NCBI RefSeq assembly: GCF_022341425.1
Contig: NZ_JABFUC010000013.1
Coordinates: 62,001-126,000, forward strand
Length of the DNA: 64,000 bases
Source: Billgrantia campisalis
GTDB taxonomy: Bacteria; Pseudomonadota; Gammaproteobacteria; Pseudomonadales; Halomonadaceae
Reading direction: 5' to 3'
The first letter of the stretch is position 1. Each line of letters begins with the position of its first letter. Shown here one piece after another: positions 7,433 through 16,418 of the stretch. The translations under genes and the position numbers were made by a program. Below the pieces are notes generated by a model. The model ran no database searches, had not been told where the DNA came from, and saw only the letters and a list, made by a program, of their open reading frames with translations.

Positions 7433-9448
7433 TCAGCTGGCCGTGACCGTTTTCAGGCGCTGCTCCTGTTTCCAGCTGAACAGGTTATGGGCAATCGCGG
7501 CTGCCATCAGCCCCACCCCTGCCAGTTCGGCAGTGAAGTCGGGCCAGAACACCGCCACGATGCCCGCGGTGATCGCCAGCCTCGGCAGCCACGACATGCG
7601 GGTGAAGAGATAGCCCTCCAGGGCCGCGGCGAAGGCGCCCAGCGCCAGGATGGCGATCACCCCGTTCCAGATCAGCACCGGCCAGGGCCCGCCCATGATG
7701 ATCTCCGGATTGAAGACCATGAACACCGGGATCAGGTAGAGTCCCTTGGCGAACTTCCAGGCTTGTACCCCGGTTTCCATGGGCTTGCTGCCGGCGATGG
7801 CCGCCCCGGCGAAGCCGGCCAGCGCGATCGGTGGCGTCACATTGGAGTCCTGGGAGTACCAGAACACCACCAGGTGGGCGATCAGCAGCGGGATACCGAA
7901 CTCGGCGGTCAGCGCCGGGCCCACCAGCACGATCAGCACGATGTAGCTGGCGGTCACCGGCAGGCCCATGCCCAGGACCAGGCTGGCCAGCAGCACCAGC
8001 AGCAGGGCCAGCAGGATGTTGCCGCCGGAGAAGGCCATCATCATGGCCGAGAACTTCAGACCCAGGCCGGTCAGGCCGACGATACCGACGATGATGCCGG
8101 CCACCGCGCAGGCCATGGAGACCGCCACGGCGTTGCGGGCACCGAGCTCCAGGCCCTGCACCAGCTTCAGCCAGCCGGCCCACAGCACCGTGGCGATGCG
8201 GGCCAGGGTCACAGGCTGGCCTTGGCGCGGGGCGATGAACAGGAACCAGATCGCATAGCGCAGCACCGCCACGGCGAGCATGGTCATCACCGCATAGAAG
8301 CCCACGCGCATGGGCGACATGTGCATCACCAGCAGGTAGACCAGCACCCCCAGCGGCAGCAGGAAGTGCCAGCCCTCCTTCATTACCTCGCGCACCTGGG
8401 GCAGCTCCGAGCGCGCCATGCCCTGCATGCCCTGCTTGAGGGCGATGATATGCACGAACAGATAGACGGTGGCGAAGTACATCACCGCCGGCAGCACGCT
8501 GACCTTGACCACCTCCAGGTAGGAGACCCCGGTGTACTCGGCGATCAAAAAGGCGCCAGCGCCCATCAGCGGCGGCATGATCTGCCCGCCGGTGGAGGCC
8601 GCCGCCTCGATGCCACCGGCCTGGTGGGGCTTGTAGCCTAGCCGCTTCATCAGCGGAATGGTGAAGGCGCCGGTGGTCACCACGTTGGCGATGGCGCTGC
8701 CGGAGATCGAGCCCATGCCGGCCGAGGCGATGACCGACGCCTTGGCGGGTCCGCCCCGCTGGCGACCGGTGGCGGCGTAGGCCAGGTCGATGAAGAACTT
8801 GCCGGCGCCGGTGATTTCCAGGAAGGCGCCGAACAGCACGAAGATGAAGATATAGGTGGCCGCCACCCCCAGCGGCAGCCCGAAGATGCCCTCCTGGCCC
8901 AGGTAGAGCTGGCCGACCACGCGATCGATATTGTAGCCGCGGTGCTCGAGGATGCCGGGCAGGAACTGCCCCAGCCAGGGCAGCTCGCCGCGTGGACCGG
9001 CGAAGGCGTAGAGGATGGCGATGACGCCAATGAGGGTCATGCCCAGGCCCACCGCCCGGCGGCTGGCTTCCAGCACGGTGACCACGGCGATGCAGCCGAC
9101 CAGGATATCGGTCTGGCTCCAGAAGCCGGCACGGGAAATGATTTCGTCGAGAAAGAGCACCAGGTAGCCGCCGGTGATCAGGGCTCCAGCGAAGAAGGCG
9201 GTATCGATGGCCCAGCCCAGCGCCCCGCGCTTCCGGTGGGCACCGAAGACCGGAAAGATCAGGAAGGCCAGCAGCATGATCAGCATCAGGTGGAGGCTGC
9301 GCTGGTAGAACATGCCCAGCGGCTGGATGCCGGCAGAATAGAGTTGGAACAGCGACAGGCCCACCGCCACCAGGGTGATCAGCCACAGGATGGCCCTGGA
9401 CTGTGCAATGGGCGGGGGGGGAGTGCTGGGGGAGTGAGAATTGTTCAC
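7433..9448 (-). CDS. TRAP transporter fused 4TM/12TM permease (copy 1)
   Basis: A 671-residue inner-membrane protein joining the small (DctQ-like) and large (DctM-like) TRAP permease subunits, as is usual for TAXI-type systems. The DctM segment has GSISGSAIANVVTTGAF, GGQIMPPLMGAGAF and MGLPVTASYIVLIVL. It transports an organic anion using an ion gradient and a periplasmic binding protein. The TAXI binding protein is encoded 89 bp upstream. It is very similar, by eye well over 80% identical, to the second copy at 21087-23108, apart from the two ends. TAXI systems are known to carry glutamate and 2-oxoglutarate-like acids, which would suit the glutarate context, but the substrate is not shown here. 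Confidence 0.9.
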   Translation of the reverse strand: MNNSHSPSTPPPPIAQSRAILWLITLVAVGLSLFQLYSAGIQPLGMFYQRSLHLMLIMLLAFLIFPVFGAHRKRGALGWAIDTAFFAGALITGGYLVLFLDEIISRAGFWSQTDILVGCIAVVTVLEASRRAVGLGMTLIGVIAILYAFAGPRGELPWLGQFLPGILEHRGYNIDRVVGQLYLGQEGIFGLPLGVAATYIFIFVLFGAFLEITGAGKFFIDLAYAATGRQRGGPAKASVIASAGMGSISGSAIANVVTTGAFTIPLMKRLGYKPHQAGGIEAAASTGGQIMPPLMGAGAFLIAEYTGVSYLEVVKVSVLPAVMYFATVYLFVHIIALKQGMQGMARSELPQVREVMKEGWHFLLPLGVLVYLLVMHMSPMRVGFYAVMTMLAVAVLRYAIWFLFIAPRQGQPVTLARIATVLWAGWLKLVQGLELGARNAVAVSMACAVAGIIVGIVGLTGLGLKFSAMMMAFSGGNILLALLLVLLASLVLGMGLPVTASYIVLIVLVGPALTAEFGIPLLIAHLVVFWYSQDSNVTPPIALAGFAGAAIAGSKPMETGVQAWKFAKGLYLIPVFMVFNPEIIMGGPWPVLIWNGVIAILALGAFAAALEGYLFTRMSWLPRLAITAGIVAVFWPDFTAELAGVGLMAAAIAHNLFSWKQEQRLKTVTAS

Positions 9449-9537
9449 ATCAATACCCGCGCTATGTCAGAGTGATCAGGATCACGTCAATTCGCCCCCG
9501 GCCCATGGCAGGGGGCGCATCGGTATCAAGGGAAGTG

Positions 9538-10497
9538 TCAGGGGCGCTGATGCTCCTGAACCTCGGCAGCAATCTCCTCGTAATAGCGCAGCGCCCCGGG
9601 ATGGAAGGCGATTGGCGTGGAGTCGATGCTGAACTCGATGCTGGTGTCGTTGGCCGCCGGATGCACGTCGATCAGCGACTCGGTGTGTTCGAACAGCAGC
9701 CGTGTCAGCTTGCCCGCCAAGTCGTCATCCATTTCGCTGCTGACCGCCAGCACATTGGGGATGCCGACGGTCTGAACGCCCTCTTCCATGCCCTCGTAGA
9801 GGCCGGCGCGCAGTTCATAGGGGGCGAACACCGGTACGGCTTCGCGGGCGTTGGCGATCTGCTCGTCGGACAGGCCGATCAGGCGAATATCGCGAGTCGC
9901 CGCCAGGTTGAGGATCGAGCTGGTGGGGGGCCCCACGCTCCAGAAGCCGGCGTCGATGTCGCCGTCGCGGATGGCGTCGGCGGTCTCGTTGAAGTTGAGA
10001 CGCTGCGGGCGGAGGTCGTCGTAGTCGATGCCGTTGGCATTGAGCAGCGCACGGGCGTTGAGCTCGGTGCCGCTGCCCGGTGCGCCCACCGAGACCCGCT
10101 TGCCGCGCAGATCGTCCAGCGTCTCGATGTCGGAGTCGGCCAGGGTGACCAGCTGCACGGCGTTGGGGTAAACCGAGGCCAGGGCGCGAATGTTCTCCAA
10201 CTGGCGGCCCTCGAAGTCGCCGGTGCCGTGATAGGCCTGATAGACGGTATCGGCCAGGGCGAAGGCGATATCGGAGTCGCCGCGCCAGATCAGTCCCATG
10301 TTCTCCACCGAGGCGCCGGTGACTTCGGCTACCGCATTGGCGCCTTCTACATGAGTGTTGATCAGCTCGGCCAGGCCACCGCCCAGCGGGTAGTAGGCGC
10401 CGCCGGTGCCGCCGGTGGCGATGGAGAGCTGCTGAGCGGCGGCCAGGCCGGGTAGCGTCGACAGGCCAAGCGCCAGAAGCAGGGATCGAATCTTCAT
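9538..10497 (-). CDS. TAXI-family TRAP substrate-binding protein (copy 1)
   Basis: A 319-residue periplasmic binding protein. Signal peptide MKIRSLLLALGLSTLPGLAAA is followed by QQLSIATGGTGGAYYPLGGG, the hallmark start of the TAXI family. The start at 10497 gives a clean signal peptide and a GGAG site; a longer frame to 10560 does not. It is transcribed leftwards with the fused permease and is nearly identical to the copy at 19554-20513. Unlike that copy, no DUF1850 gene lies between it and the permease; the 89-bp gap holds only a CGCCCCC/GGGGGCG hairpin (9493-9517). Confidence 0.92.
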   Translation of the reverse strand: MKIRSLLLALGLSTLPGLAAAQQLSIATGGTGGAYYPLGGGLAELINTHVEGANAVAEVTGASVENMGLIWRGDSDIAFALADTVYQAYHGTGDFEGRQLENIRALASVYPNAVQLVTLADSDIETLDDLRGKRVSVGAPGSGTELNARALLNANGIDYDDLRPQRLNFNETADAIRDGDIDAGFWSVGPPTSSILNLAATRDIRLIGLSDEQIANAREAVPVFAPYELRAGLYEGMEEGVQTVGIPNVLAVSSEMDDDLAGKLTRLLFEHTESLIDVHPAANDTSIEFSIDSTPIAFHPGALRYYEEIAAEVQEHQRP

Positions 10498-10581
10498 CGT
10501 GGTGACTCCGTCAGGTAGCGAGTGGACCTCCATTCGGACACCGACGCTTGGCATTATCAATATCGACTTTAGTCAAAAAAA

Positions 10582-10591
10582 TTAATATTAA
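10582..10591. promoter_or_regulatory. TTAATATTAA palindrome in the TAXI-glaH divergent region
   Basis: A perfect 10-bp palindrome within an AT-rich patch (10565-10605) lies between the leftward TAXI gene and rightward glaH. It could be an operator or a promoter UP region for either gene. Only the palindrome itself is directly seen. Confidence 0.25.
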
Positions 10592-10618
10592 ATGATTTTG
10601 GTCATGGAAGAGTCGTTG

Positions 10619-10650
10619 TTTTGACAAAAATAAAAAATATAGATATTTTT
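10619..10650 (+). promoter_or_regulatory. glaH promoter with palindromic operator
   Basis: TTGACA at 10621-10626 lies 17 bp before a TATTTT -10-like box, and a perfect inverted repeat AAAAATAT-AG-ATATTTTT (10633-10650) overlaps the -10. The same 32 bases occur at 3232-3263 in front of the decayed glaH copy. Conservation of this element while the coding copy has diverged points to a real regulatory site. Confidence 0.65.
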
Positions 10651-10712
10651 GAAGTGTAACGCTGCCGCCGGCGTATGGCGGCATTCTGTGCACCTCGTTT
10701 GGAGCCCCTGAC

Positions 10713-11693
10713 ATGACCGTGCTGACCCAGCTACCCGATACCGCTATGCCCCTGCCCGCCGATATCCGCGGCTTTACCCTGACGCCGTCTGCCGCCTCGT
10801 CGCGGCTGCTGCAGCTGACGCTCTCCCGCGAGGTGGTCAGCGCCTTCCTGGAGGCCGTTGCCGAGTGGCCCGTCCAGGCGCTGGAGTACAAGTCGATGCT
10901 GCGTTTCCGGGTGGCGAAGATCCTGGATGACCTGTGCGACAACACCCTGCAGCCGGTGCTGGTCAACACCCTGGTGGATCGCGCCACCGGTGGCTTCCAG
11001 GTGGTGATGGAGGGGCTCGATTCCGTCGAGCGGGCCGATGAGATGGTCAAGGTGTCCACCGCCGTGGCGCACCTGATGGGGCGTTCCAACTACGACGCCA
11101 TGAGCGGCCAGTACTACGCGCGCTTCGTGGTCAAGAACGTCGATGACTCCGACAGCTACCTGCGTCAGCCCCACCGGGTGATGGAGCTGCACAACGACGG
11201 CACCTTCGTCGAGCAGGACACCGACTATGTGCTGATGATGAAGATCGACGAGCAGAACATGGAGGGCGGCAACTCCCTGCTGCTGCACCTGGATGACTGG
11301 GAAGACCTGGAGCGCTTCTATCGCCACCCGCTGGCGCGCCGCGAGATGCGCTGGACCGCACCGCCCAGCAAGAACGTCGCCCAGGACATCTACCACGCGG
11401 TCTTCGACGTGGATGCCAGTGGTCTGCCGATCATGGCCTACATCGATCAGTTCGTGCAGCCCAAGGACTTCGAGGAGGGCAACTGGCTGACCGACCTCTC
11501 CGAGTCACTGGAGAACAGTCCGGCGATCCTTTCGGTGCCCAACCCGGTGGGCAGCTTCCTGCTGATCAACAACCACTTCTGGCTGCATGGACGCGACCGT
11601 TTCACGCCGCATCCGGACCTGCGTCGCGAACTGATGCGCCAGCGCGGCTACTTCACCCACGCCAAGACCCTGCGCAACCCGCGCCAGGTGTGA
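10713..11693 (+). CDS. glaH: Glutarate 2-hydroxylase (2-oxoglutarate/Fe(II) dioxygenase)
   Basis: A 326-residue CsiD/GlaH enzyme that hydroxylates glutarate to L-2-hydroxyglutarate with 2-oxoglutarate and O2. The iron ligands are in place: His160 and Asp162 in MELHNDGTF, and His292 in [12 protein letters not shown], the same numbering as in the E. coli enzyme. Arg residues near the C-terminus ([11 protein letters not shown]) would bind 2-oxoglutarate. It has its own promoter with a palindromic operator, and its product is the substrate of lhgO downstream. A truncated copy lies at 3310-3568. Confidence 0.95.
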   Translation: MTVLTQLPDTAMPLPADIRGFTLTPSAASSRLLQLTLSREVVSAFLEAVAEWPVQALEYKSMLRFRVAKILDDLCDNTLQPVLVNTLVDRATGGFQVVMEGLDSVERADEMVKVSTAVAHLMGRSNYDAMSGQYYARFVVKNVDDSDSYLRQPHRVMELHNDGTFVEQDTDYVLMMKIDEQNMEGGNSLLLHLDDWEDLERFYRHPLARREMRWTAPPSKNVAQDIYHAVFDVDASGLPIMAYIDQFVQPKDFEEGNWLTDLSESLENSPAILSVPNPVGSFLLINNHFWLHGRDRFTPHPDLRRELMRQRGYFTHAKTLRNPRQV

Positions 11694-11729
11694 TGGCAGG
11701 GATATCGCTGTCACGAAAGACGAGGGGCG

Positions 11730-11930
11730 CTGTAGGCAAGCCGAAGAGGAGGTCCTGCGCCATGGGTGAGGAGCACTGCTCCGAACGGGCTGGCCATGGA
11801 TGGCCAGCCCTGGTCCAACAAGCGGAGCAGGATGCGGGAGCGCAGTTGGGCGCCGGTAGCGCCCAGGGAGGGGTTCACAGCGCCTCCTTGCAGGCTTGTC
11901 TACAGGTCAGCCCCGAGCGATGCAAGCTAT
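11730..11930. repeat. Palindromic intergenic element between glaH and lhgO
   Basis: The 370-bp gap between glaH and lhgO has no convincing gene. It contains a perfect 11-bp inverted repeat GGGCTGGCCAT (11787-11797) / ATGGCCAGCCC (11800-11810) and a second hairpin TGGGCGC-CGGTA-GCGCCCA (11847-11865). The composition and stem-loop pattern resemble dispersed intergenic repeats that I associate with Halomonas genomes. It is not repeated elsewhere in this window, so the repeat status is inferred. Confidence 0.4.
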
Positions 11931-12063
11931 CTGCGATAACTTTCGGTGTGATGGCGCCTGAAGTGACGGCGGCCCGAAGGGTTGTCATGGTATGAATCCT
12001 GCCACGCCGCCACGGCGTGGCTTTCGCGTGTTCGGCGAGCGCGTGTTCAGTGAGAGAGACGAG

Positions 12064-13266
12064 ATGCACGATTTCATCATCATCGGCGGCGGGATCCTGG
12101 GCATGTCCACCGCCATGCAGCTCAAGCAGGCCTACCCCGACCGGCGCATGCTGCTGCTCGAGAAGGAAGCCGGGCCGGCGCAGCACCAGACCGGCCACAA
12201 CAGCGGGGTGATCCACGCCGGGGTCTACTACACCCCGGGCAGCCTCAAGGCGCGCTTCTGTCTGGCGGGCAACCGGGCCACGGTGGCGTTCTGCCAGGCC
12301 CACGACATCCCCTATGACAGCTGCGGCAAGCTGCTGGTGGCCACCAACGAGCTGGAAATGCAGCGCATGGCCGCGCTGTGGGAGCGCACCGAGGCCAACG
12401 GCCTGGAGCGGGAGTGGCTCTCCGCCGAGGCGCTGGCCGAGCGCGAGCCCAATATCACCGGGCTCGGCGGCATCTTCGTGCCCTCCAGCGGCATCGTCGA
12501 CTATGCCGCGGTGACCCGCGCCATGGCCGCCGAGTTCGAGCGGATGGGCGGCGAGATCCGCTACGGCTGCGACGTCACCGGCCTCGAGGAGCGGACTCGC
12601 GAGGTGGTGGTGAAGAGCCGTGGCGGCGAGTTCACCGGGCGCTACCTGGTGACCTGCTCGGGGCTGATGGCCGACCGGGTGATCCGTCTGCTGGGCCAGG
12701 ACCCGGGCTTCACCATCTGCCCCTTCCGCGGCGAGTACTATCGGCTGCCGGCCAAGCACAATGCCATCGTCAACCACCTGATCTACCCGATTCCCGACCC
12801 CTCCATGCCCTTCCTGGGCGTGCACCTGACGCGGATGATCGACGGCTCGGTCACCGTGGGGCCCAACGCGGTGCTGGCGCTCAAGCGCGAGGGGTACCGC
12901 AAGCGGGACGTCTCGCTCGTCGACATGGCGCGGATGTTCACCAACCCGGGTATCCTCAAGGTGCTGGGCAAGAACCTGCGTCCGGGGCTGATGGAGATGA
13001 AGAACTCGCTGCACCGGCGCGGCTATCTCGAGCTGGTGCGCAAGTACTGCCCCGGGCTGACCCTCGAGGATCTCGAGCCCTACCCGGCCGGGGTGCGCGC
13101 CCAGGCGGTCTCCCGGGACGGCAAGCTGGTGGACGACTTCCTGTTCGTCAATACCCGGCGCACCCTCAACGTGGGCAACGCCCCGTCGCCGGCGGCCACC
13201 TCAGCCATCCCCATCGGCGCCCATATCGTCGAGCAGGCGAAGGCGATGGTGGAGGGCCAAGCGTGA
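12064..13266 (+). CDS. lhgO: L-2-hydroxyglutarate oxidase/dehydrogenase
   Basis: A 400-residue FAD-dependent oxidoreductase of the DAO fold that oxidises L-2-hydroxyglutarate to 2-oxoglutarate and passes electrons to quinone at the inner face of the membrane. The N-terminal FAD site reads DFIIIGGGILGMS, followed by HNSGVIHAGVYY, a block typical of LhgO. The ATG at 12064 follows a GAGAGACGAG site; an extension to 11992 would run into the intergenic element. It completes the glutarate pathway begun by GlaH. E. coli keeps the same order, csiD(glaH)-lhgO. Confidence 0.93.
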   Translation: MHDFIIIGGGILGMSTAMQLKQAYPDRRMLLLEKEAGPAQHQTGHNSGVIHAGVYYTPGSLKARFCLAGNRATVAFCQAHDIPYDSCGKLLVATNELEMQRMAALWERTEANGLEREWLSAEALAEREPNITGLGGIFVPSSGIVDYAAVTRAMAAEFERMGGEIRYGCDVTGLEERTREVVVKSRGGEFTGRYLVTCSGLMADRVIRLLGQDPGFTICPFRGEYYRLPAKHNAIVNHLIYPIPDPSMPFLGVHLTRMIDGSVTVGPNAVLALKREGYRKRDVSLVDMARMFTNPGILKVLGKNLRPGLMEMKNSLHRRGYLELVRKYCPGLTLEDLEPYPAGVRAQAVSRDGKLVDDFLFVNTRRTLNVGNAPSPAATSAIPIGAHIVEQAKAMVEGQA

Positions 13267-13334
13267 CGGACAAAACTCCCGGCGGCTGATGGGCGCCGGG
13301 GGCAGGCCCGGGGTTCCGATAGGAACGCCAAGGC

Positions 13335-15422
13335 TTAGAAACGCCCGCGCAGGGTGGCCACGGCGCCACGGCCCGGGGCCAGCAGCTCGCCGCCGGCGGG
13401 CTGGTCGGTCAGGTGCTCGCGATAGCCTCGGTCGAAGAGGTTGTTCACCTCCAGGCCGAGCGACAGGCGGGAGAGTCCGCCCGCCTGCCCGAAGTGCCAG
13501 CCCAGGCCCAGGTCGGCGGTGGCGAAGCCGGGGGTGGCGAGTTCGGTGCCTCCCGAGAAGATGTCGGCGGTGCGCTCCTGGCGGGCCACGGCGCGTACCT
13601 GGGCATGCCACTGGAAGCCGAGTTCGGGCCGCTGGCCGATGCCCAGCGTCGCCTCGGCGGCGGGCATCCGGTAGAGCGGCTCATCGTCCTGCTTGTTGGT
13701 GCCGCGCAGCCAGGTCAGGCTGCCGTCCAGCGCCCAGTCCGGGCGGTTGAGCCAGGCCTCCAGCGGCAGGAGGAAGCCCGCCTCCAGGCCCTGGATCTCG
13801 ACCCGGTCCAGGTTCTCGGTGCGCTTGATCGGAACGCCCTGCGGGTTGGTCATGCCGGTGATGCGCCCGGCGATGTAGTCGTCGATGCGGGTATGGAAAG
13901 CCGCCAGATGGTATTCGCCGCGCTCGCCGCGCCCCTTCAGGCCGATCTCCAGGCTGGTGGAGTGCTCGGGGTCGAGCTGGGGGTTGCCGATATGGAAATA
14001 GCCGTCGCCACGCTCGGCGTCCTCGAAGCGCTCGCGCATGTCCGGGGCGCGATAGGCGGAGCCCAGGCTGACGTAGGGGTTGAGCAGCGGTGAGGCGTTA
14101 TAGATGGCGCCGATGGACCAGCTGAGCGCCTCGCTGGTGTTCTTCAGCCCCTCGCGGGTGGCGTTGGGCCCGCTGCCCTTGAGGTCGGCGTCGCCGGTCA
14201 CGCTGTCGTAGCGGGCGCCCAGCATCAGCGTCCAGTCGTCGAACATCACCTCGTCCTGCACGAAGAGGCCGCGGCTCTCGATCGCGCCGTTGCGGAAGGG
14301 GGAGTTGGCGATCACGTTGTCGCTCATGCCCTGGTAGCTGAAGCGCTGCGGGTCGCCGGTCATCTCCCAGATCTCGGCCCCCAGGGTCAGCAGGTGGCGC
14401 TCGCCCAGCGGCAGGCGGTACTGGGTGCGCGCCCCGTCGGTGGTGAAGGTCACGTCGTTCCACACCTGGTTGCGCGCCAGGCCACTCGACCAGGCGCGGA
14501 TCTGGCGGAACACCTCCTGGCGATAGAGGCGGGTCTCCAGGGTGCCGGGGCCGATCCCGCCCGTGTAGCTCAGCTCGTAGAGCTCGCGCTCCTGGCGCGG
14601 CGAGTGGATGGTCAGCAGGCCCAGCGCCGGTGCCGGGGCCTGTTTCGTCGAGCCGGGGTACCAGACGTCGCGGTCCTCCTGGTGCTGCAGGTTGAGCTGC
14701 AGGCGATGGCCATCGGCCAGGCGGAAGGCGTACTTGGCCAGGAAGGCGCCGGAGCGAAAGCCGCTGTTGTCGACCCGGCCCTCGGGGGTGTCATAGTCGC
14801 CGATATCGCGGCCGGTGGCGCCCAGCACCAGGGCGTGGTCGGCGTTGGCGAGCCGCACCACGGCGCCGCCGCCGAGGCTGTCGTCCACGCTGCCGGCGCT
14901 GGCGCTGACTCTCCCCTGCACGCTGGGCGCAGCGGTGAACTCGGCCGGGGGCGTGCGCAGGTTCACGGCGCCGCCCAGGGCGCCGCTGCCGTGCAGCACC
15001 GACCCCGGCCCCTTGACCACCTCGACGCTCTCCAGCAGGCCCAGGCTGGCGAAGGAGGTCAGGGCCCCCGCCGGCTGGGCCGAGTTGAGCCGCACGCCGT
15101 CCACCTGCAGCACAATGCTCTCCTTCTGCAGCCCCCGCAGCACCGGGTTCTGGCCCCAGGCCCCGTCGCTCTGGACGGCGGTACCCGGCTGGCCGCGAAA
15201 CAGGCTGCCCACGCTGGCGGTCGTCGGGGCTTCGCCGGCGTCCAGGCGCAGCGTGGCGCTGGGCGTATCCAGGGTGTCCGCAGCGTAGCCCTTGGCGGTG
15301 ACCGTCATGGTGGCGAGCGGCTGGGCGCTGTCGTCGGCCAGGGCCGGCAGGCTCAGGGCGCCGGCGGCGGTCATGGCCAGGGCGAGCGGTGTGAGGCGGG
15401 AGAAGGGGGTCGAGGGTCGCAT
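13335..15422 (-). CDS. TonB-dependent outer-membrane receptor
   Basis: A 695-residue receptor with a signal peptide (MRPSTPFSRLTPLALAMTAAGALSLPALA region), a plug domain (VLRGLQKESIVLQVDG, VEVVKGPGSVLHGSGALGGAVNL) and a long beta-barrel that ends in aromatic Phe (ATLRGRF). The start at 15422 has a GGAG site six bases upstream; a further ATG at 15452 is less likely. The plug sequence is closest in style to haem/copper-type receptors, but no haem-receptor FRAP/NPNL motif is obvious, so the ligand is unknown. It diverges from an ABC transporter and nnrS, and the three are likely one uptake system. Confidence 0.88.
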   Translation of the reverse strand: MRPSTPFSRLTPLALAMTAAGALSLPALADDSAQPLATMTVTAKGYAADTLDTPSATLRLDAGEAPTTASVGSLFRGQPGTAVQSDGAWGQNPVLRGLQKESIVLQVDGVRLNSAQPAGALTSFASLGLLESVEVVKGPGSVLHGSGALGGAVNLRTPPAEFTAAPSVQGRVSASAGSVDDSLGGGAVVRLANADHALVLGATGRDIGDYDTPEGRVDNSGFRSGAFLAKYAFRLADGHRLQLNLQHQEDRDVWYPGSTKQAPAPALGLLTIHSPRQERELYELSYTGGIGPGTLETRLYRQEVFRQIRAWSSGLARNQVWNDVTFTTDGARTQYRLPLGERHLLTLGAEIWEMTGDPQRFSYQGMSDNVIANSPFRNGAIESRGLFVQDEVMFDDWTLMLGARYDSVTGDADLKGSGPNATREGLKNTSEALSWSIGAIYNASPLLNPYVSLGSAYRAPDMRERFEDAERGDGYFHIGNPQLDPEHSTSLEIGLKGRGERGEYHLAAFHTRIDDYIAGRITGMTNPQGVPIKRTENLDRVEIQGLEAGFLLPLEAWLNRPDWALDGSLTWLRGTNKQDDEPLYRMPAAEATLGIGQRPELGFQWHAQVRAVARQERTADIFSGGTELATPGFATADLGLGWHFGQAGGLSRLSLGLEVNNLFDRGYREHLTDQPAGGELLAPGRGAVATLRGRF

Positions 15423-15461
15423 CGGTGACTCCGGGGTTGAAGAAGTAAACATGATGCATTT

Positions 15462-15491
15462 TATAATGATTCTTGTTTTGATCCAGGTCAG
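15462..15491. promoter_or_regulatory. Fur-like and FNR/DNR-like sites upstream of the TonB receptor
   Basis: The 19 bases at 15462-15480 match the Fur consensus at about 12 positions. TTGAT-CCAG-GTCAG at 15478-15491 matches the TTGAT-N4-GTCAA type of DNR/NnrR site at 9 of 10 positions. The two overlap slightly. AATGATTCTTGTTT (15465-15478) recurs as AATCATTCCTGTTT at 15592-15605, just upstream of the ABC operon. Binding by any regulator is inferred. Confidence 0.4.
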
Positions 15492-15622
15492 GGGCGCCGC
15501 ACCTCGCGCTTGCGAAGGGGAGGGCGGGCCCGCCGGATCACCGCCGTTTGACCGGCATCAACACGCCGTTCGCCGGTTTAAAGCAAAATCGAATCATTCC
15601 TGTTTGCTTTGTGGAGATGCGC

Positions 15623-16417
15623 ATGAAGCGGTCATTGCCGGCGCGAGGCGTCGAGACGCTGCTCGGCTGGGGAGGCAGCCTGACCGGGGTGCTGCTGTTC
15701 GTGGCGCTGTGGGAGTGGGGCAGCCTGGCCTACGGGAGCTTCCTGCTGCCGGGGCCGCGGGATGCGCTGGCGGCCCTGGCTCGGCTGTGGCAGGAGGGCG
15801 AGGCGGCCGCGGCGGTGTGGGCTACCACTTGGCGAGCCATGCTTGGCTTCGCCGCGGCGGCGCTGGTGGGCACTGCGCTGGGGATCCTGGCGGGGCTGTC
15901 CCGCACCCTGGGCCGCGCCCTGGAGCCGATGTCCACGGTGCTGCTGGGGATACCGCCGATTGCCTGGATCGTGCTGGCCATCCTGTGGTTCGGCAGCGGC
16001 TCCCTGGCCACCGTCTATACCGTCATGGCCACCACCTTGCCGGTCAGCTTCGCCGGCGCTCAGATGGGCGCTTTGACGCTGGACCGCCGGCTGCGCGAGA
16101 TGGCCGATGTCTTTCGGGTGCCGCCGTTGATGCGGCTGGTCGATATCCATCTGCCGCATATCGTTTCCTACGTCTTCCCGGCCTTGGTCACGGCGCTGGG
16201 TGTGGCCTGGAAGGTCGCGGTGATGGCCGAGCTGTTCGCCACCGAGGACGGCATCGGCGCCGGCCTGGCCATCGCCCGGGTCAATCTGGATACCGCCGCG
16301 GCGATGGCCTGGATCGTGCTGGTGGTGGCGCTGCTGCTGGCCGCCGAGCACGGCCTGCTGCGGCCGCTGCAGCGGCGCATGGAGCCCTGGCGCCAGGCCG
16401 GGCGGGGAGGGCACTGA
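15623..16417 (+). CDS. ABC transporter permease, NitT/TauT (SsuC-like) family
   Basis: A 264-residue inner-membrane permease with about six membrane helices and the cytoplasmic coupling block around LREMADVFRVPPLMRLVDIHLP. The chosen ATG at 15623 has GGAG six bases upstream; ATG 15617 and a TTG at 15548 are less favoured. It is first in an operon with the ATPase (1-bp gap) and binding protein. Family members import nitrate, sulfonates, thiamine precursors or metal complexes. Here a TonB receptor diverges from it and nnrS closes the operon, so the substrate is more likely a chelated metal or cofactor. Confidence 0.85.
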   Translation: MKRSLPARGVETLLGWGGSLTGVLLFVALWEWGSLAYGSFLLPGPRDALAALARLWQEGEAAAAVWATTWRAMLGFAAAALVGTALGILAGLSRTLGRALEPMSTVLLGIPPIAWIVLAILWFGSGSLATVYTVMATTLPVSFAGAQMGALTLDRRLREMADVFRVPPLMRLVDIHLPHIVSYVFPALVTALGVAWKVAVMAELFATEDGIGAGLAIARVNLDTAAAMAWIVLVVALLLAAEHGLLRPLQRRMEPWRQAGRGGH

Positions 16418-16418
16418 G

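Noticed and set aside
7433..9475. Long plus-strand frames opposite the first TRAP gene (such as 7487-8641)
   Set aside because: His/Gln-rich translation typical of an antisense shadow; the minus-strand permease is clear.
3594..10497. Treating buk-ptb to TAXI as a transposon or integrative element
   Set aside because: No transposase, integrase, target-site duplication or terminal inverted repeats; only the glaH duplication and composition hint at a rearrangement.
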